From contig CAJVGD010000050.1 in the NCBI GenBank assembly GCA_910890315.1, positions 124,001-188,000 of the forward strand: a stretch of DNA of 64,000 bases. Direction: 5' to 3'. A model generated the notes under the pieces. That model was not told the DNA's origin. It did no database searches and worked only from the letters and a program-made list of their open reading frames with translations. The stretch's first letter is position 1. Each line of letters begins with the position of its first letter. The position numbers were made by a program, and so were the translations under genes. This DNA comes from Serendipita indica DSM 11827 (Eukaryota > Basidiomycota > Agaricomycetes > Sebacinales > Serendipitaceae). Below, piece by piece: positions 39,662 through 50,606 of this stretch.

Positions 39662-40556
39662 ATGTGGATCATTGATTGGTTCTGGGATATACTCGCTCAG
39701 TTTGGTGCGCCGTCTGCGAGGGGATTTGCCAACTCGTCTTGCTCACCGTTGGCCACGTCTGTCCACTACAGGGCTTGCACACAAGAATGCAAAGATTCTC
39801 TTCCTTGGACTCGATAATGCCGGGAAAACTGTAAGCGTTTAGCCTTTGAAAAAGGCGGCACCCCAACAAATTCGTGTAGACGCTCTTGCACATGCTCAAG
39901 AATGACCGGTTGGCAACGTTGCAGCCTACGTTGCACCCTAGTGCGTCTAAATTCTACAATCATCTTTACGGGGGCTCATGTTCTGTGCAGCGTCTGAAGA
40001 ATTGGCGATTGGAAGCGTCAAGTTTACGACGTACGACCTCGGAGGCCATCAACAGGGTACGTCAGTGGATACGTGTACCCAATACGTGTACTAATGTCAT
40101 GTTTAGCTCGTCGTCTGTGGCGCGACTACTTCCCAGAGGTGCATGCCATAGTGTTTTTGGTCGACGCGGCCGACTATGAGCGGTTCCCAGAGTCAAAGGC
40201 CGAGCTAGACGCACTCTTGTCGATTGAGGAGCTGTCAAAGGTTCCGTTCCTCATTCTGGGCAACAAGATTGATGCTCCAGGCGCGGTCTCGGAGGAGTAT
40301 CTGAGACAAGCTCTCGGCCTTTACCAGACGACGGGCAAGGTGCGGTTTTTTTATTGTGAAAGTTGCAGAATATTTACGAGTATGTTTTAGGGCAAGGTTC
40401 CGCTGAGGGATATTCGACCCATTGAAATTTTCATGTGCTCTGTCGTACAGAGAATGGGCTATGGCGAGGGCTTCCGATGGGTCTCTCAATATGTAAGCAG
40501 ATTGTTTACCTTGATTTCAGCGGTGTTTTCTGACCGTTTGTGGACGACAGATCTGA
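39662..40556 (+). CDS. SAR1: Small GTPase Sar1
   Basis: COPII coat GTPase of ER exit sites, about 190 residues. Starts [15 protein letters not shown], the amphipathic N-terminal helix that inserts into membrane. GTPase motifs are GLDNAGKT (P-loop), PTLHPTSEEL (switch I), [17 protein letters not shown] (switch II), LGNKID and [20 protein letters not shown]. It ends WVSQYI, with the last intron placing only Ile and the stop in the final exon (stop 40554-40556). The introns, including 47-nt and 58-nt ones, conform to GT-AG. Confidence 0.95.
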
Positions 40557-41228
40557 GTAATTGTCGAGTGTGCGTTGAGCCCCCCATCTGTCGTTTGAGC
40601 GCCCCCTTCTTTATGCGTAGCACTTGGTCTGTCGACTTACGTATTGGATCCCTTATATACGCGATTTTTGCCATTGTCGAGTGTGCATGCTGCCGATTGC
40701 CAGTAGTGGCAAGCGACTGTTTACTCCCGAACACGACTGCCTCGCGCCGCTGGCTGGTGCATAGGGGGCAAAGGGACGACTAGATCGGACATTTAGAGAA
40801 TGGGGAGAGTGCTATAATACCCCTCGTAGCGTTGCCAGGCGCACCGACGCGTTTGCCCGGACGACTGGCGGTGACGGTAGGCCAACGGGGAGACTGGGGC
40901 CATGTATCCTTTGTAGGAATGAATGCTAATCTGTCCAAAAAGCTGGTTATAGCGAGCAGAGTGTGATTTAAGGAATTTTTTGCGGAAAAATCGAAAAGAG
41001 TGGGTGGGGGCTCTGGGGCCTCTCCTGGGCTCGTCTAGAAGGTCTCAGGCAGTCGCAGATGGGCTGTAGATGTGCTCGACGCTGAGCAGCGCAGCGCCAG
41101 GAAAGCCATCGGATTCAACGCGTGCAAGGTGGTTCAGGCCGGGCGCTTAGGCACCTTGCTAGGGCGCAAACATCTGCTGGCCGCGCCGTTTCCATCGCGA
41201 AAAATCACCCAAAAATTGTCGGAATGCA
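40557..41228. other. Intergenic, promoter region of EPL1
   Basis: About 670 bp with no supported gene. GC-rich near 40850-41200 with several short repeats of CAGCGC type. It probably holds the SAR1 3' UTR and the EPL1 promoter. Confidence 0.45.
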
Positions 41229-44200
41229 ATGCCGCGAAATGAGCAGACAAAGTCATCGACACTACGCAGTCGCCAGCGCATCACAAACAAGACGCGCCTC
41301 CGCGTCGTCCACGGCTCCATCGACGCCGAAACGGTCACAATTGGCGAGACGACGGCCGCGGAGCACTTCACAGCACCCAGGGTGTTGATTCAGAGGATGC
41401 TGCAGTCAGTTTTTCACCTTGTCCGCCCGTCGCTGTTGCGCTGCTGGCCGGCGCTCTCCCAACTTGCTTATGTCAGCACATTCGCTTACCTAATCATTTC
41501 TTTATAGGAACACCATCTCCAGCAAGTCCTCAATGCTTCCAATAATGCTGCAAATATTCCTCAGAAACAGCAACGGCCAGCTACGGCAGACGCGGCGACT
41601 CAGGCCACGCCAGCGTCCCAGGCAGCCGCTCCACCATCAGACGCCAATTTCATCCCAATTCCAGATGCACAGGGTGTCGTCACAAACTACGACGAGCTCT
41701 ATGGCCACAGAAAACATGAAATGTCCTTTGCCATCCTAAAGTTTTCCGATCTCATCGAGGAGACGGTTCGGTTCGGTCTCGCCGGCCGCTCCTATACCAT
41801 GGACGAACGAGACGCGCTGTGGTTGGAGAATTGGAATCAGGTCGCTCGTGGTGAGGGAACCAGTACGGGATCGACACGTCGTTCGAGAGCCAAGGCGGGC
41901 GACGCAGAAGAACCTGTCATTGACGAGGACTGGTTCGAGCTTTGCATGGGCCTCTTTGAAAAGTTTTCGTCAGAACAGTTACCATATCTGCACGTAGTAT
42001 GTGCCATTATCCGAGCCGTGTTCGCCTCTGACCCCCCGTCTAGGACCAATCGTATCCTCAGTTTTCCTTTTTCGAACCCATGTTCCTCCAACCATATTCC
42101 CCATCCCTGTTTGCCTCTTTTCTTGTGCCTCAGGGTCTACCAGATCCAAAGGATCTCTGCGTTATGGCTAGGGCCATCTTTCCTCACTGGCTAGAACGCA
42201 AAAAGGACAGACGTGGTCGCTCCATCATCCCAGACGTCAACGTAAGTGGCTGACATGTTCTGCTTGGTCATCTCTCATCTCGCTCCAGTTGGACGAATCG
42301 GACGAGGGCAATGTCTATGTGTGCTTCCGCCGTCGCGAGGTCAAGCCCACCCGCAAGACGCGCCGAATGGAGACGACGTCCATTGACAAACTCACCCGTC
42401 TCTCGTCCGAGTTTCAGTCTGCGCTGCAATTGGCCAACAAGACGATTGAACGAGAAGAGACGAAGCGGAAATTGTGTCTCGAGGACCATGCCATTTGGAC
42501 GCTTCGATCGCGCATGGTATCTGTTACCAGCAAGTTTCCCGACTTGCGCAATGCAGACGACGACAAGTGGCTGGTCGACAAGGAAAAGGTCAAGAAACCT
42601 CGACCGATTGTCGACACTCGTATGCCGCTTGGGAATATCAGGCAGCCCATGTCGGCTATCCCGCAGGGGCTCGAGGACAATTTCGACTTTGGTCCACCGC
42701 AGATACACCCGCGTGCGCGAAACGAGGATATTCGGTACAAGATCGAGGTAACGTTGCAGTCGAAAAAGGAAAAGGAGCAGATTGGATGGGAAGATACCAC
42801 AGACGTGAGTCTAATCGAACCTCGTGTCGTCCTTTGCTAATGTCTGTATAGGCTCCGCTCCAACACTCTTCTTCTCCTTCAGCTCATTCGTTCCGACCGC
42901 TAGGAGAGTCAAATCAGGCAGAGGTTGGCGCTGTACGAACTGGCAACCATGTCAGCGCGTTCCGTCACCGCGTCGGTAGAGGTGGAAGACGCTATCTCGA
43001 CCGTCAAATGTCTCCCTTTACCACTGCCCCTCTTCCACGACGCGTGCCGACAAAGCCTATCACCCTCCCCTTTGGTCTTCCATCTCTGGTTCCTGCAATG
43101 GCCTTGAGGTCATCGCTCTTCACCGCAGTGCCTGCTGTTGCAAAGTTGGATGATAATCAGCTCTCGAATGAGATTGAGGAAGACTTGGTGAAGAGGATGC
43201 AGGATAGGTGGAAGTTTGATTCAGACGCTTTGTCGGCAGCAGGACGTCCGATCATTGATGATTTCGACTATAGGTTTGTTTACATTTCAACCGTTTACGC
43301 ATCAAAATTGACACTATGATAGATACAGCGTGCAAAGGCACCTGCTTCTCAAAGACAAGGAGTATCTTGTCAATGTCGACCCCTCGAAGCTTGCCGTTGA
43401 CCAAAAGATCAACTTTGCGGCGCCTCTCAATGATGTTCTCAGTGTTCAAGGCGAGCATCAGATGCACCAGCTCCAACAAGCTTCTGCAAATGGCACGGTG
43501 GGCCAGGCGAATGCAACCGCGTCGTTGCAACAAGCACGTCCCCAGCTTGTCAATGGCGTCGCCGTTCGACCTGCTATTTCGACTCAGGGTTTGAGTCAAC
43601 CGTCGCCGTTGAGTGCGGGTACCGTCAACTTGCAGCGCCAGCCACAGGTGGCTGCCGTACTCTTACATCAGCAGATCCTCCGGGAGAAGCAAGCCCAGGC
43701 CCCAGCACAAGCTCAGCCATCAAGCAACGGTACCCCTCAACCATCGCCCACCCAACCGCAAACACCCGTCCAACCCCAGGTGCTTCCGCAGGCGACGACG
43801 AATGGCACGCCTGGTATGCCCGTGTCGTCGTTTGTCCCATTGGCGCTTCCTCCCCAGAATGTAGTGAATGCGACCCCCGTCCAGACGTCGTCGCCTCCAA
43901 AGCAAATGGCCAATGGTGCCTATCTCCCTTCCCCTGGTCCCTCGCCGCTTCCTCCGTCGACGGGGATCGTCTCACCGGATCCTGCGGCTACTGTACGGGT
44001 CAGCACGCCCATCCGAAAGTCGACCATCCCACTTCAGCCTGGCGGTGCGCTGCCCATGAACGGATTCAACCCTGCACAAGCTGGAACTCTCCCCAACAAT
44101 TTCACGGGGTTTCCTAATGGAATGTCTGCGGAAATGTACAACAATCTCCAGAGCATGAAGCTCATTAATCAGCAGCACATGCTCCAGTTCTCGCACCCTC

Positions 44201-44973
44201 CCGTGAACCAGCTCACACCGCAGCAGCAATACATTCAGCAGCAACAACAGCAGCAGCAGCAACAACAAATGCGCTTTCAGCATCAGTTCCAAATGATGCA
44301 GGCGGCGGCCGGTGCGCCTCTTCACATTGGGTTGCAGAATCATTTCGGAGACAATACGGTGCCGAGTCCACAATCGATGATGAACGGGCAACAAAATGGT
44401 CAAGTCGTGCCGAACCCGGCCATGTTTGCGATGGGAGGTCCGACGATGCCCAATAGTGCGATGAACATGACGGTGCAGAACATGAACTTGCAGCTTGGAC
44501 CGCAGAATATTGCGCTTCGTATGCCGCCGAATCGAATGCAGCAGCAACAAGCTGGCGTCATCCCTCGACCGCCGACAGCAATGGGGATGGGCGATTATGG
44601 GATGGGGATGCCGAATGGTGCGTCTCCGTTGATGCCGACGATGCAAGGAATGGGCGTTGGGATGAATCCGGGTGTCAATGTCAATGCTCAAATGGCGGCT
44701 GCCATGTCGATTTCGCGCGCACCGTCGACGCCGCTTTCGATGCGAAATGCAGGGTTGTTGCCGAATGGGATGATGATGGGACGGTCGCCGGTGAATAATG
44801 GGCCGATGCAGAGTCCGATGATGCGACCGACGTCGGCGGCGTCGATGCATTCGAATATGGGGATGCAGATGCCTCCGGGCTCGTTGCCACATTCGCTGCA
44901 GAACAGTCCCGCCAATTTACATCAACCGCCGCTCACGCCACATCTTCGTCAACAGCCTGTCCCGGGGTTGTGA
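41229..44973 (+). CDS. EPL1: Enhancer of polycomb-like protein Epl1 (NuA4/piccolo subunit)
   Basis: Scaffold that binds and activates the Esa1/Tip60 acetyltransferase. The EPcA domain starts MPRNEQTKSSTLRSRQRITN, continues NKTRLRVVHGSIDAE and, after a 51-nt intron, TGVDSEDAAEHHLQQVL. Further matches are FIPIPDAQGVVTNYDELYGH, YTMDERDALWLENWNQ, DWFELCMGLFEKFSSEQLPY, GLPDPKDLCVMARAIFPHWL and VYVCFRRREVKPTRKTRR. The remaining ~550 residues form a Pro/Gln/Met/Asn-rich disordered tail with a polyglutamine run near 44220. Epl1 normally pairs with Esa1, not with the Sas3/Mst2-like MYST enzyme in this window, so the two need not be partners. Confidence 0.92.
44220..44272. repeat. CAG/CAA repeat coding for polyglutamine in EPL1
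   Basis: An interrupted CAG/CAA run encodes about 16 glutamines, split by Tyr-Ile, in the EPL1 tail. The interruptions (CAA, ATT) should limit slippage. Confidence 0.85.
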
Positions 44974-45241
44974 AATGACGAGTCTGGATCTTCTGCGTGG
45001 TGAGTTTATACTTTTTGTGCTCACTATGCGGTTTTATTGATTGTTGATAGCTCTTTCTTTAAACAGTTGTACCAGAACGACTATTGGAGATAAAATTCTC
45101 TGTTCGATGTTGGTCGCCTCACTACTATACTACTTTTCGGTCATCCATGTGCACCCTCTTGTATGTTCCGCCTCGGAACATTGCTGTAACCAATAAACGC
45201 TTTTTTGCATCAATACGTCTGTGCATCAAATCCCCAGGTTT

Positions 45242-45697
45242 CTAGGCTGCACGCTTGCGTTTGGATGGCTCTTGGAGCTCATCCTTTGCAACGTTGTCCA
45301 TGACAGGGGACGGACGCTTTGAAAAGACGATTTTCTTTCGAATTATAGAGACGATGTCAAAGGAGACTTCGTTATCAGGTTCAGCTGTCTTGTTGGATTT
45401 GAGGACCGCGAGAGGTTTCGGAAGGCCTGTGAGCTTTCCTTCCAGGAGATGGTGGCCTATACGAAGTGTTGGTTTAGACTATGCATGAATGTTATTCCAA
45501 GAATGCACGGAGGTGAGACATGCCTCGATGCTCATGTCGAGCATTCCGATTGTTTCTCCAGCGTAATCACCTTCTATCTCGATTGAACCTTGAAGTTCGA
45601 GCAAGACGAGTTCGTTGAACCCGATGGACGCGACGGCTGGTGGGAGCGCATGATCTGGAGAAGGGACTTGGGAGGGAAGTCGGACGGGAATAATCAT
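45242..45697 (-). CDS. CTF8: Chromosome transmission fidelity protein 8 (Ctf8)
   Basis: Subunit of the Ctf18-Dcc1-Ctf8 alternative clamp loader that acts in sister-chromatid cohesion and replication. 136 residues in two exons (45524-45697, 45242-45478), close to the 133 of yeast Ctf8. The conserved strands are FNELVLLELQGSIEIEGDYA and GETIGMLDM, then KPTLRIGHHLLEGKLTGLPK and PLAVL. It ends PSKRKRAA. The only phase-correct intron of normal length (45479-45523) starts GCATGT, a GC-AG intron; every GT donor nearby gives a stop or an intron of 30 nt. It diverges from ARP10 with 143 bp between starts. Confidence 0.87.
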
Positions 45698-45840
45698 TTT
45701 AGTCTCTTCTCCTGGATTCTATTCTCGAGAAGTTCATATATTGGCTGGTTTGGCTGGCTCCAAAGTGAGTCTGTTGATTCAATCAACAAAAAACTTGAAC
45801 TCTGCCACCGCCATCTGTCCTTCAACTCGCGTCCACGACA

Positions 45841-47835
45841 ATGGCAGCCCCACAAGCAGAACCACGGAGACCTACGAGTATGTCTGGTGCAGGTGAAGCA
45901 CGACCGCGTCAATCCTCGTCTTCATATGTCGTCGGGAATGCACCACAGTATACAGCCACGAGGCGGCATTCGCTCTACGGGACCGAAGACAGAATCATCA
46001 TCGACCCGGGTTCACGATTCTGGAAGGTTGGGTTCAGCGGCGAGGGGAAGCCACGCCAGGTTTTCCTCGTAGGCAGTAGGCATGTAGGACACGCGCACGA
46101 CGAGGCTGGGGGTGGTGTGTCACAGCTTTGGCAGTTGGAAGGTCCCAAGACTGCCGAGGAGAGGGAGGAAGCGGACCGGATGCTCGCTGCGAGGCTACAA
46201 GACGCGCTAAGGAGCGTGTTTTTTGAGTGAGTTTGGTGGGTGTCGTGTTTGCGTATGATCTGACGCTCTGTAGGTCACTTATGACCGATCCAAAGTCGAG
46301 GAAAGTGATTATCGTCGAGCATCCGTTACTTCCATTGCGAGTCAAGGATTTGCTCGCCAAAATTCTATTCGACAACCTCAATGTGAGTCAACTATGCATT
46401 TTGATTCGGTACTCACTCGCACTTAGATCCCATCTTTGTCGTTTGCATCGAGTTCTCTGCTCGCGCTTATAGCTGTCGGACGGACGAGCGGCCTCGTAGT
46501 GGATTCCGGTCATCTAGAGACCTACGCACTCCCTGTACGTCGATACGAAGACAGAAGTAAGCATCTAATCCCTTGGGTAGATATCCTCATCTCGACCCAT
46601 GTACCCATTAATCAAGACGACGCCCCGAGCAGGCGCACGACTCACCCAACACCTCCGTGCACTGATACTTGAATTCGGCACTTTTCATCCTCCCTTTGCT
46701 ACCCTCGCAGGCTCGGCGAATACTGCACCACGACCTACACGTATACCCCCGGAAATTCTGACCGATGCCATCATTGAAGACATCAAGACGAGCTGTTGCT
46801 TTGTGGGACGGGTCATGAGCCAAAGCCCGTCAGGTGCTCCCGACACAATGGGCATTGACACAGACATGCCCTCGCCTCGCACCGAAGATCGAATGTCGGT
46901 CGATCCAGAATCTCAACCACACACGCCATTGCGAAGTGGTCCAAACAGTGGGACGCAGACACCCGTACGACAATCGCAGGCAGGATCTTCTGCAAGCTGG
47001 GCTACTCGTTATCAGCGAGATTCTTCGGCTGTAGACTTTTTGGTCCCGGTCAAGCCTCCACCACCACTGTCCGGAACTGGAAGGGGAAGCATTCGTGTAC
47101 CTGGATGGGTTCGCGAGCGAGCTGCAGAGCTACTGTTTGAAGCTGGAGATGTGGATGAAGCAAGTGTTGCTGAAGTCGTACTACAATCACTACTCAAGGT
47201 ATGTTCTTGGATAGGCTTTGGAGATGTGCTCATGTCGTCCGTCAAGACCCCAGTTGACCTGAGAAAGGATCTCATTTCGACCATTGTAGTGATAGGAGGA
47301 ACGGCGATGATGCCTGGCTTCATACCACGACTGCATGACGAGATTGTACGAACGCTCACCAAGGTCACACCGACAGCCTCAGTACGAAGTCCAAAACGGC
47401 GAGCGTATGATCCCTATGAACCTCTACGCGCATTAGTAGATCATGTGGCCATTCTCAATAATCCTTCCCCTGTTCCATCTCGTGCACGTACCGCTGGAAG
47501 TGCGCCTGCTTTTGCGCCGCTTTGCATGTCGTGGGTAGGAGGTTCAATAGCTGGGTACGTCAACTTATCATTTTGTTTTGTGTCTATCATTGGCTGACTA
47601 GTGGATTGGTAGAGCACTCAAGACAGGCGGACAAGAGATATTGCACGACAAGTGGGACGAAGCCTCTGTGGTTATCGAGGAACCAGAGACGCCTCTCCAT
47701 GGACTCGCTACACGGGAGAATAACTTTGTGCTCCCAGATTGGACGCGTGCGCCATTACGTGTCGGTGCACCTCATGCGGGTGTCCACCCACCACGACAAT
47801 ACGGCGTTCCCCTTGATGAGCCAATCACCGTTTAG
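45841..47835 (+). CDS. ARP10: Actin-related protein Arp10 (dynactin pointed-end)
   Basis: Starts MAAPQAEPRRPTSMSGAGEA. Actin-fold blocks include IIIDPGSRFWKVGFSGEGKP (phosphate-1 loop), SRKVIIVEHPLLPLRVKDLL, GLVVDSGHLETYALPVY (phosphate-2 loop), DLISTIVVIGGTAMMPGFIP and APLCMSWVGGSIAGALKTGG (adenosine loop region). Arp10/Arp11 caps the Arp1 filament of dynactin, the dynein activator, which suits a hyphal fungus. An insert of about 120 residues rich in Ser/Pro/Thr (46800-47060) separates subdomains and looks disordered. Introns are short and the gene ends PLDEPITV at 47835. Confidence 0.85.
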
Positions 47836-47894
47836 GCTATTATATGTATGTACTCTAATATAGATATTACGAGCGCGAGGGGATATCGTAAAAA

Positions 47895-49076
47895 TTATTG
47901 AGCTCCATCGACTTCCCGCGAGGCATACGCGGTTGATTCCATCGTCCCATTCACTTCAATACGCGTAGTTGTATCCGAGGACAAGTCTTCGAGTGCCCAT
48001 GCGACAAATTGCGTATGGGTGGGTTGGCCTGGCCCATATCGTTGATACGTCGGCTCCGCTTCGTAGGCTATCTGTGCCACTCGGATCTACGAGCTCATCA
48101 GCCTTACAATTCATGCGTAATGAGCACATACCAAGACGTCAGAAGTCAGACCCTTGATTGGGCTCGCTGCGGAACGAAATCTATGCATTCGATAAAGACT
48201 GCCACGTATTTGAGTCCATGTACTGTCACTAGTGTTCTAATCCTGTGTTAGCCTTTACCGAGGGCGAGGAGATTTCGACTTGCATAGAGCTCTTCCTCAT
48301 AAGGCCAGTCGTCGCTTCCTTTTCGACTGAGGACTTCGTCTGATGCAAGCTCTGGGTCTAAGATTGCTTGGAGAGGGTGGGTGAAGATGCGATCAACTTC
48401 TTGTGTGCATGGTACGAGTGAGGCTAGAACTGAAGGATCATCTAAAAAGAATAGCACGGGTGTGACAACGAGCTTCCACTTTCCATGATTTAGTGGTCTA
48501 GTCTTCATCATAGTGACTAACTTACCTGAGAGAGATACGGTGGAAGCTGGCCGATGTAATGTAGAGCTGGTGATTTTGGATCCAAGCCGCACTCTTCATG
48601 CGCTTCGCGTAGCTAGTGCTGAATGAGCGTTTAGACGTGTGTTGAAGCGTGGATTATACCGCAGTTTCCTTCACATTCGCGTCTTGGGGATCGCATTTTC
48701 CGCCAGGGAACGCGGTCTGTTGACATTCAAAATTTGACTAATGAAGAAGTGTTGAATACATACTTGTCCTGGATGACTTCTGAGGGCCATTGACCGTGTG
48801 GTCAAAAGGACACGCAGTATTTCATTATGTTCATATAAGAGAACAAGAACTGCGGCTGTTTTCTGACTCGGGTATTGATGCCTAGGTTGTATTCAATGTT
48901 ATACGCGTGTTATGTGCCAAAGAAGAGGGCTGGCATTACAGTCTGTCGAGCACGGCATGTTCTTCCGGCGAAGGTGCATAGCTGTACAGTCGTTGGAGCG
49001 CGTGTCGTGTTGAATCGTGCAGGTTTAAATGTGAAAATTCCTTTTCAAAGCTAACCTTTGTCTCGGCCTGTTGCAT
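47895..49076 (-). CDS. PCD1: Nudix CoA diphosphatase (Pcd1/NUDT7-like)
   Basis: Hydrolyses CoA and derivatives to 3',5'-ADP and phosphopantetheine, usually in peroxisomes. The start at 49076 gives MQQAETKVSFEKEFSHLNLH. Exon 2 has KTAAVLVLLYEHNEILRVLL, then TTRSMALRSHPGQ. Exon 3 holds AFPGGKCDPQDANVKETALR, continuing EAHEECGLD: the CoA-type Nudix box with the REAHEECG metal-binding glutamates. Later exons give VVTPVLFFLDDPS and EVDRIFTHPLQAILDPEL. The last exon is less conserved and ends EVDGAQ. No clear C-terminal peroxisome signal is seen, so localisation is open. Confidence 0.84.
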
Positions 49077-50606
49077 AGTCAGTCGACGATGAGTTCAAGT
49101 GTTATTTGAACAGGTATATTGACTATGAAAGTTGTACGAAAATGTTAGCATGTAACTCAGTAAAGATTGTGGGAAAGAGGAGGTTGCTCGAATGCTCAAG
49201 CGTTCTTTGACTTAGGTGGAGGGGGCACTGCCGTCGAGATTGACAGGTTGACGATCTTCGATGTCGCTTGGTGGGTAAAGAGGTAATCTACCCTGCAACG
49301 AAGCTGTGGTCATTCTCTGTTGATTGAGGTCTTACCTTTGGGTACGCTTCGCCAAAAGTGAGTCAAGCAAGCAGGGTACGTGGACAAGCTATGCGGATCA
49401 ACCCACGGAATATCTCAGGTTTTGAATACGAGAGGGAGGGAACGCGAGTTTCTCCGGAGAGGATGATCAAAGTTTCATTACGGCTGCGGAGAAACCTCTA
49501 GGTCTGAACGAATGGATCTCGTCCGGGGATAGCCGCAGAAAGCCTGTTTGTAAAGGAAAGCATATTCCCACCCATGCGACCTGGTGTGCGAAGGGGTTTG
49601 AGGAGCCATGGGCCAATGCTCCGCATATTTTCCAGCGGGAGGGGAGAAGTCCAAGTTTCAAGACGGAGCGAGTTGGATTTGACATTCGGCGAGTTGAAGA
49701 GCACAGAGTCCGGGCGTAGTCAAGCATGCTCGTATGCCCCCGAACGGTTCTCCGGAGAGGAAACGGGACAGGACGATATTGTCGAGTTTGCGCAGACCGA
49801 GATAACGCGTCTGAGATGAAGTTGGGGGCAGCCACTGAATCGCGGTTGGCGGTCCACGCGGATAGGGAGGAGCAAGCGCATGTCGCAATCCCTAGGCGTT
49901 ATCACCGCAAGGAAGAGGCCATATGAACGGTATTTTTAACAATGTGCAATGTTTTGGTAGCGAGCACGGCACGGCTGCCCCTGGTCCTTGCGAAGACTTA
50001 TCGGAGGCACAGAGACAGGGCTGTATACAGTAAATAATTGCCGAATATTCGCTCCTGGATTCTCCATATGGTCGCCGTTAGTGGCCATTACGAACATTGA
50101 GCCCGTTCAGCGAGTTGCAGACAGGGAGCGTGGCTCGACAAAACGAACATCCAAGAGGCGTCCTCAGCAGACATTTGGCATGCGAATGTGAATTATTGAC
50201 TATTTTTTGAGAATTTTTGGACGGGTCGCGGTTACCGTGTCAGGGAACTGAGCTGAGGCTGCGTCCATGAAACTTGGTTTCCAACTCCATCTCGGTCTGC
50301 TTACGTCTGCGTTCCAGCACGCTCGAGACGGCTTCTTCCTCCGAGAGCTGAGCTCTCTGGATCATCTGTACTATAGCGATTCGTTGCCATGGCCGACTTT
50401 CCACTCCCAATCTCAGAGGCCTTTCTAGTGCGCCGCTTCCTCTACAAACCTACAGTATTCTGCGTGCTTATAGGGTCTTATAGGGTACACTCGACAATCC
50501 TGCAATCTCCCAGTCATATAGAAAGGCCGTTATTCGCCCAACCCCGACAAGCTTCACCGTCTCTCTCTATCCACCCCGCAAACAAGGCACAAACTATCAT
50601 TATGGG
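49077..50606. other. 1.5-kb stretch with one doubtful minus-strand gene
   Basis: The only supported structure is the minus-strand exon pair described separately at about 49196-49900. The rest to 50606 is probably the promoter and leader of the PB1-like gene. An upstream plus-strand frame from 50389 ends before the chosen start and is not family-like. Confidence 0.4.
49196..49900 (-). CDS. Possible unrecognised minus-strand gene (3' part)
   Basis: I do not recognise the product. The best evidence is a textbook 43-nt intron at 49293-49335 (donor GTAAGA, branch-like ATGAC, acceptor TTGCAG). It joins LDSLLAKRTQ to RVDYLFTHQATSKIVNLS, ending VPPPPKSKNA at a TGA at 49196-49198. Upstream frames such as NSPNVKSNSLRLETWTSPLP and GGNMLSFTNRLSAAIPGRDP (about 49500-49700) look protein-like, but I could not connect all exons or find a convincing start. 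It may be a small host gene or a decayed one. Confidence 0.25.

Noticed and set aside
43972-44892. A 306-residue His/Arg-rich frame antisense to EPL1
   Set aside because: It mirrors the Met/Gln/Asn-rich EPL1 tail. The EPL1 frame is continuous with a well-conserved EPcA domain.
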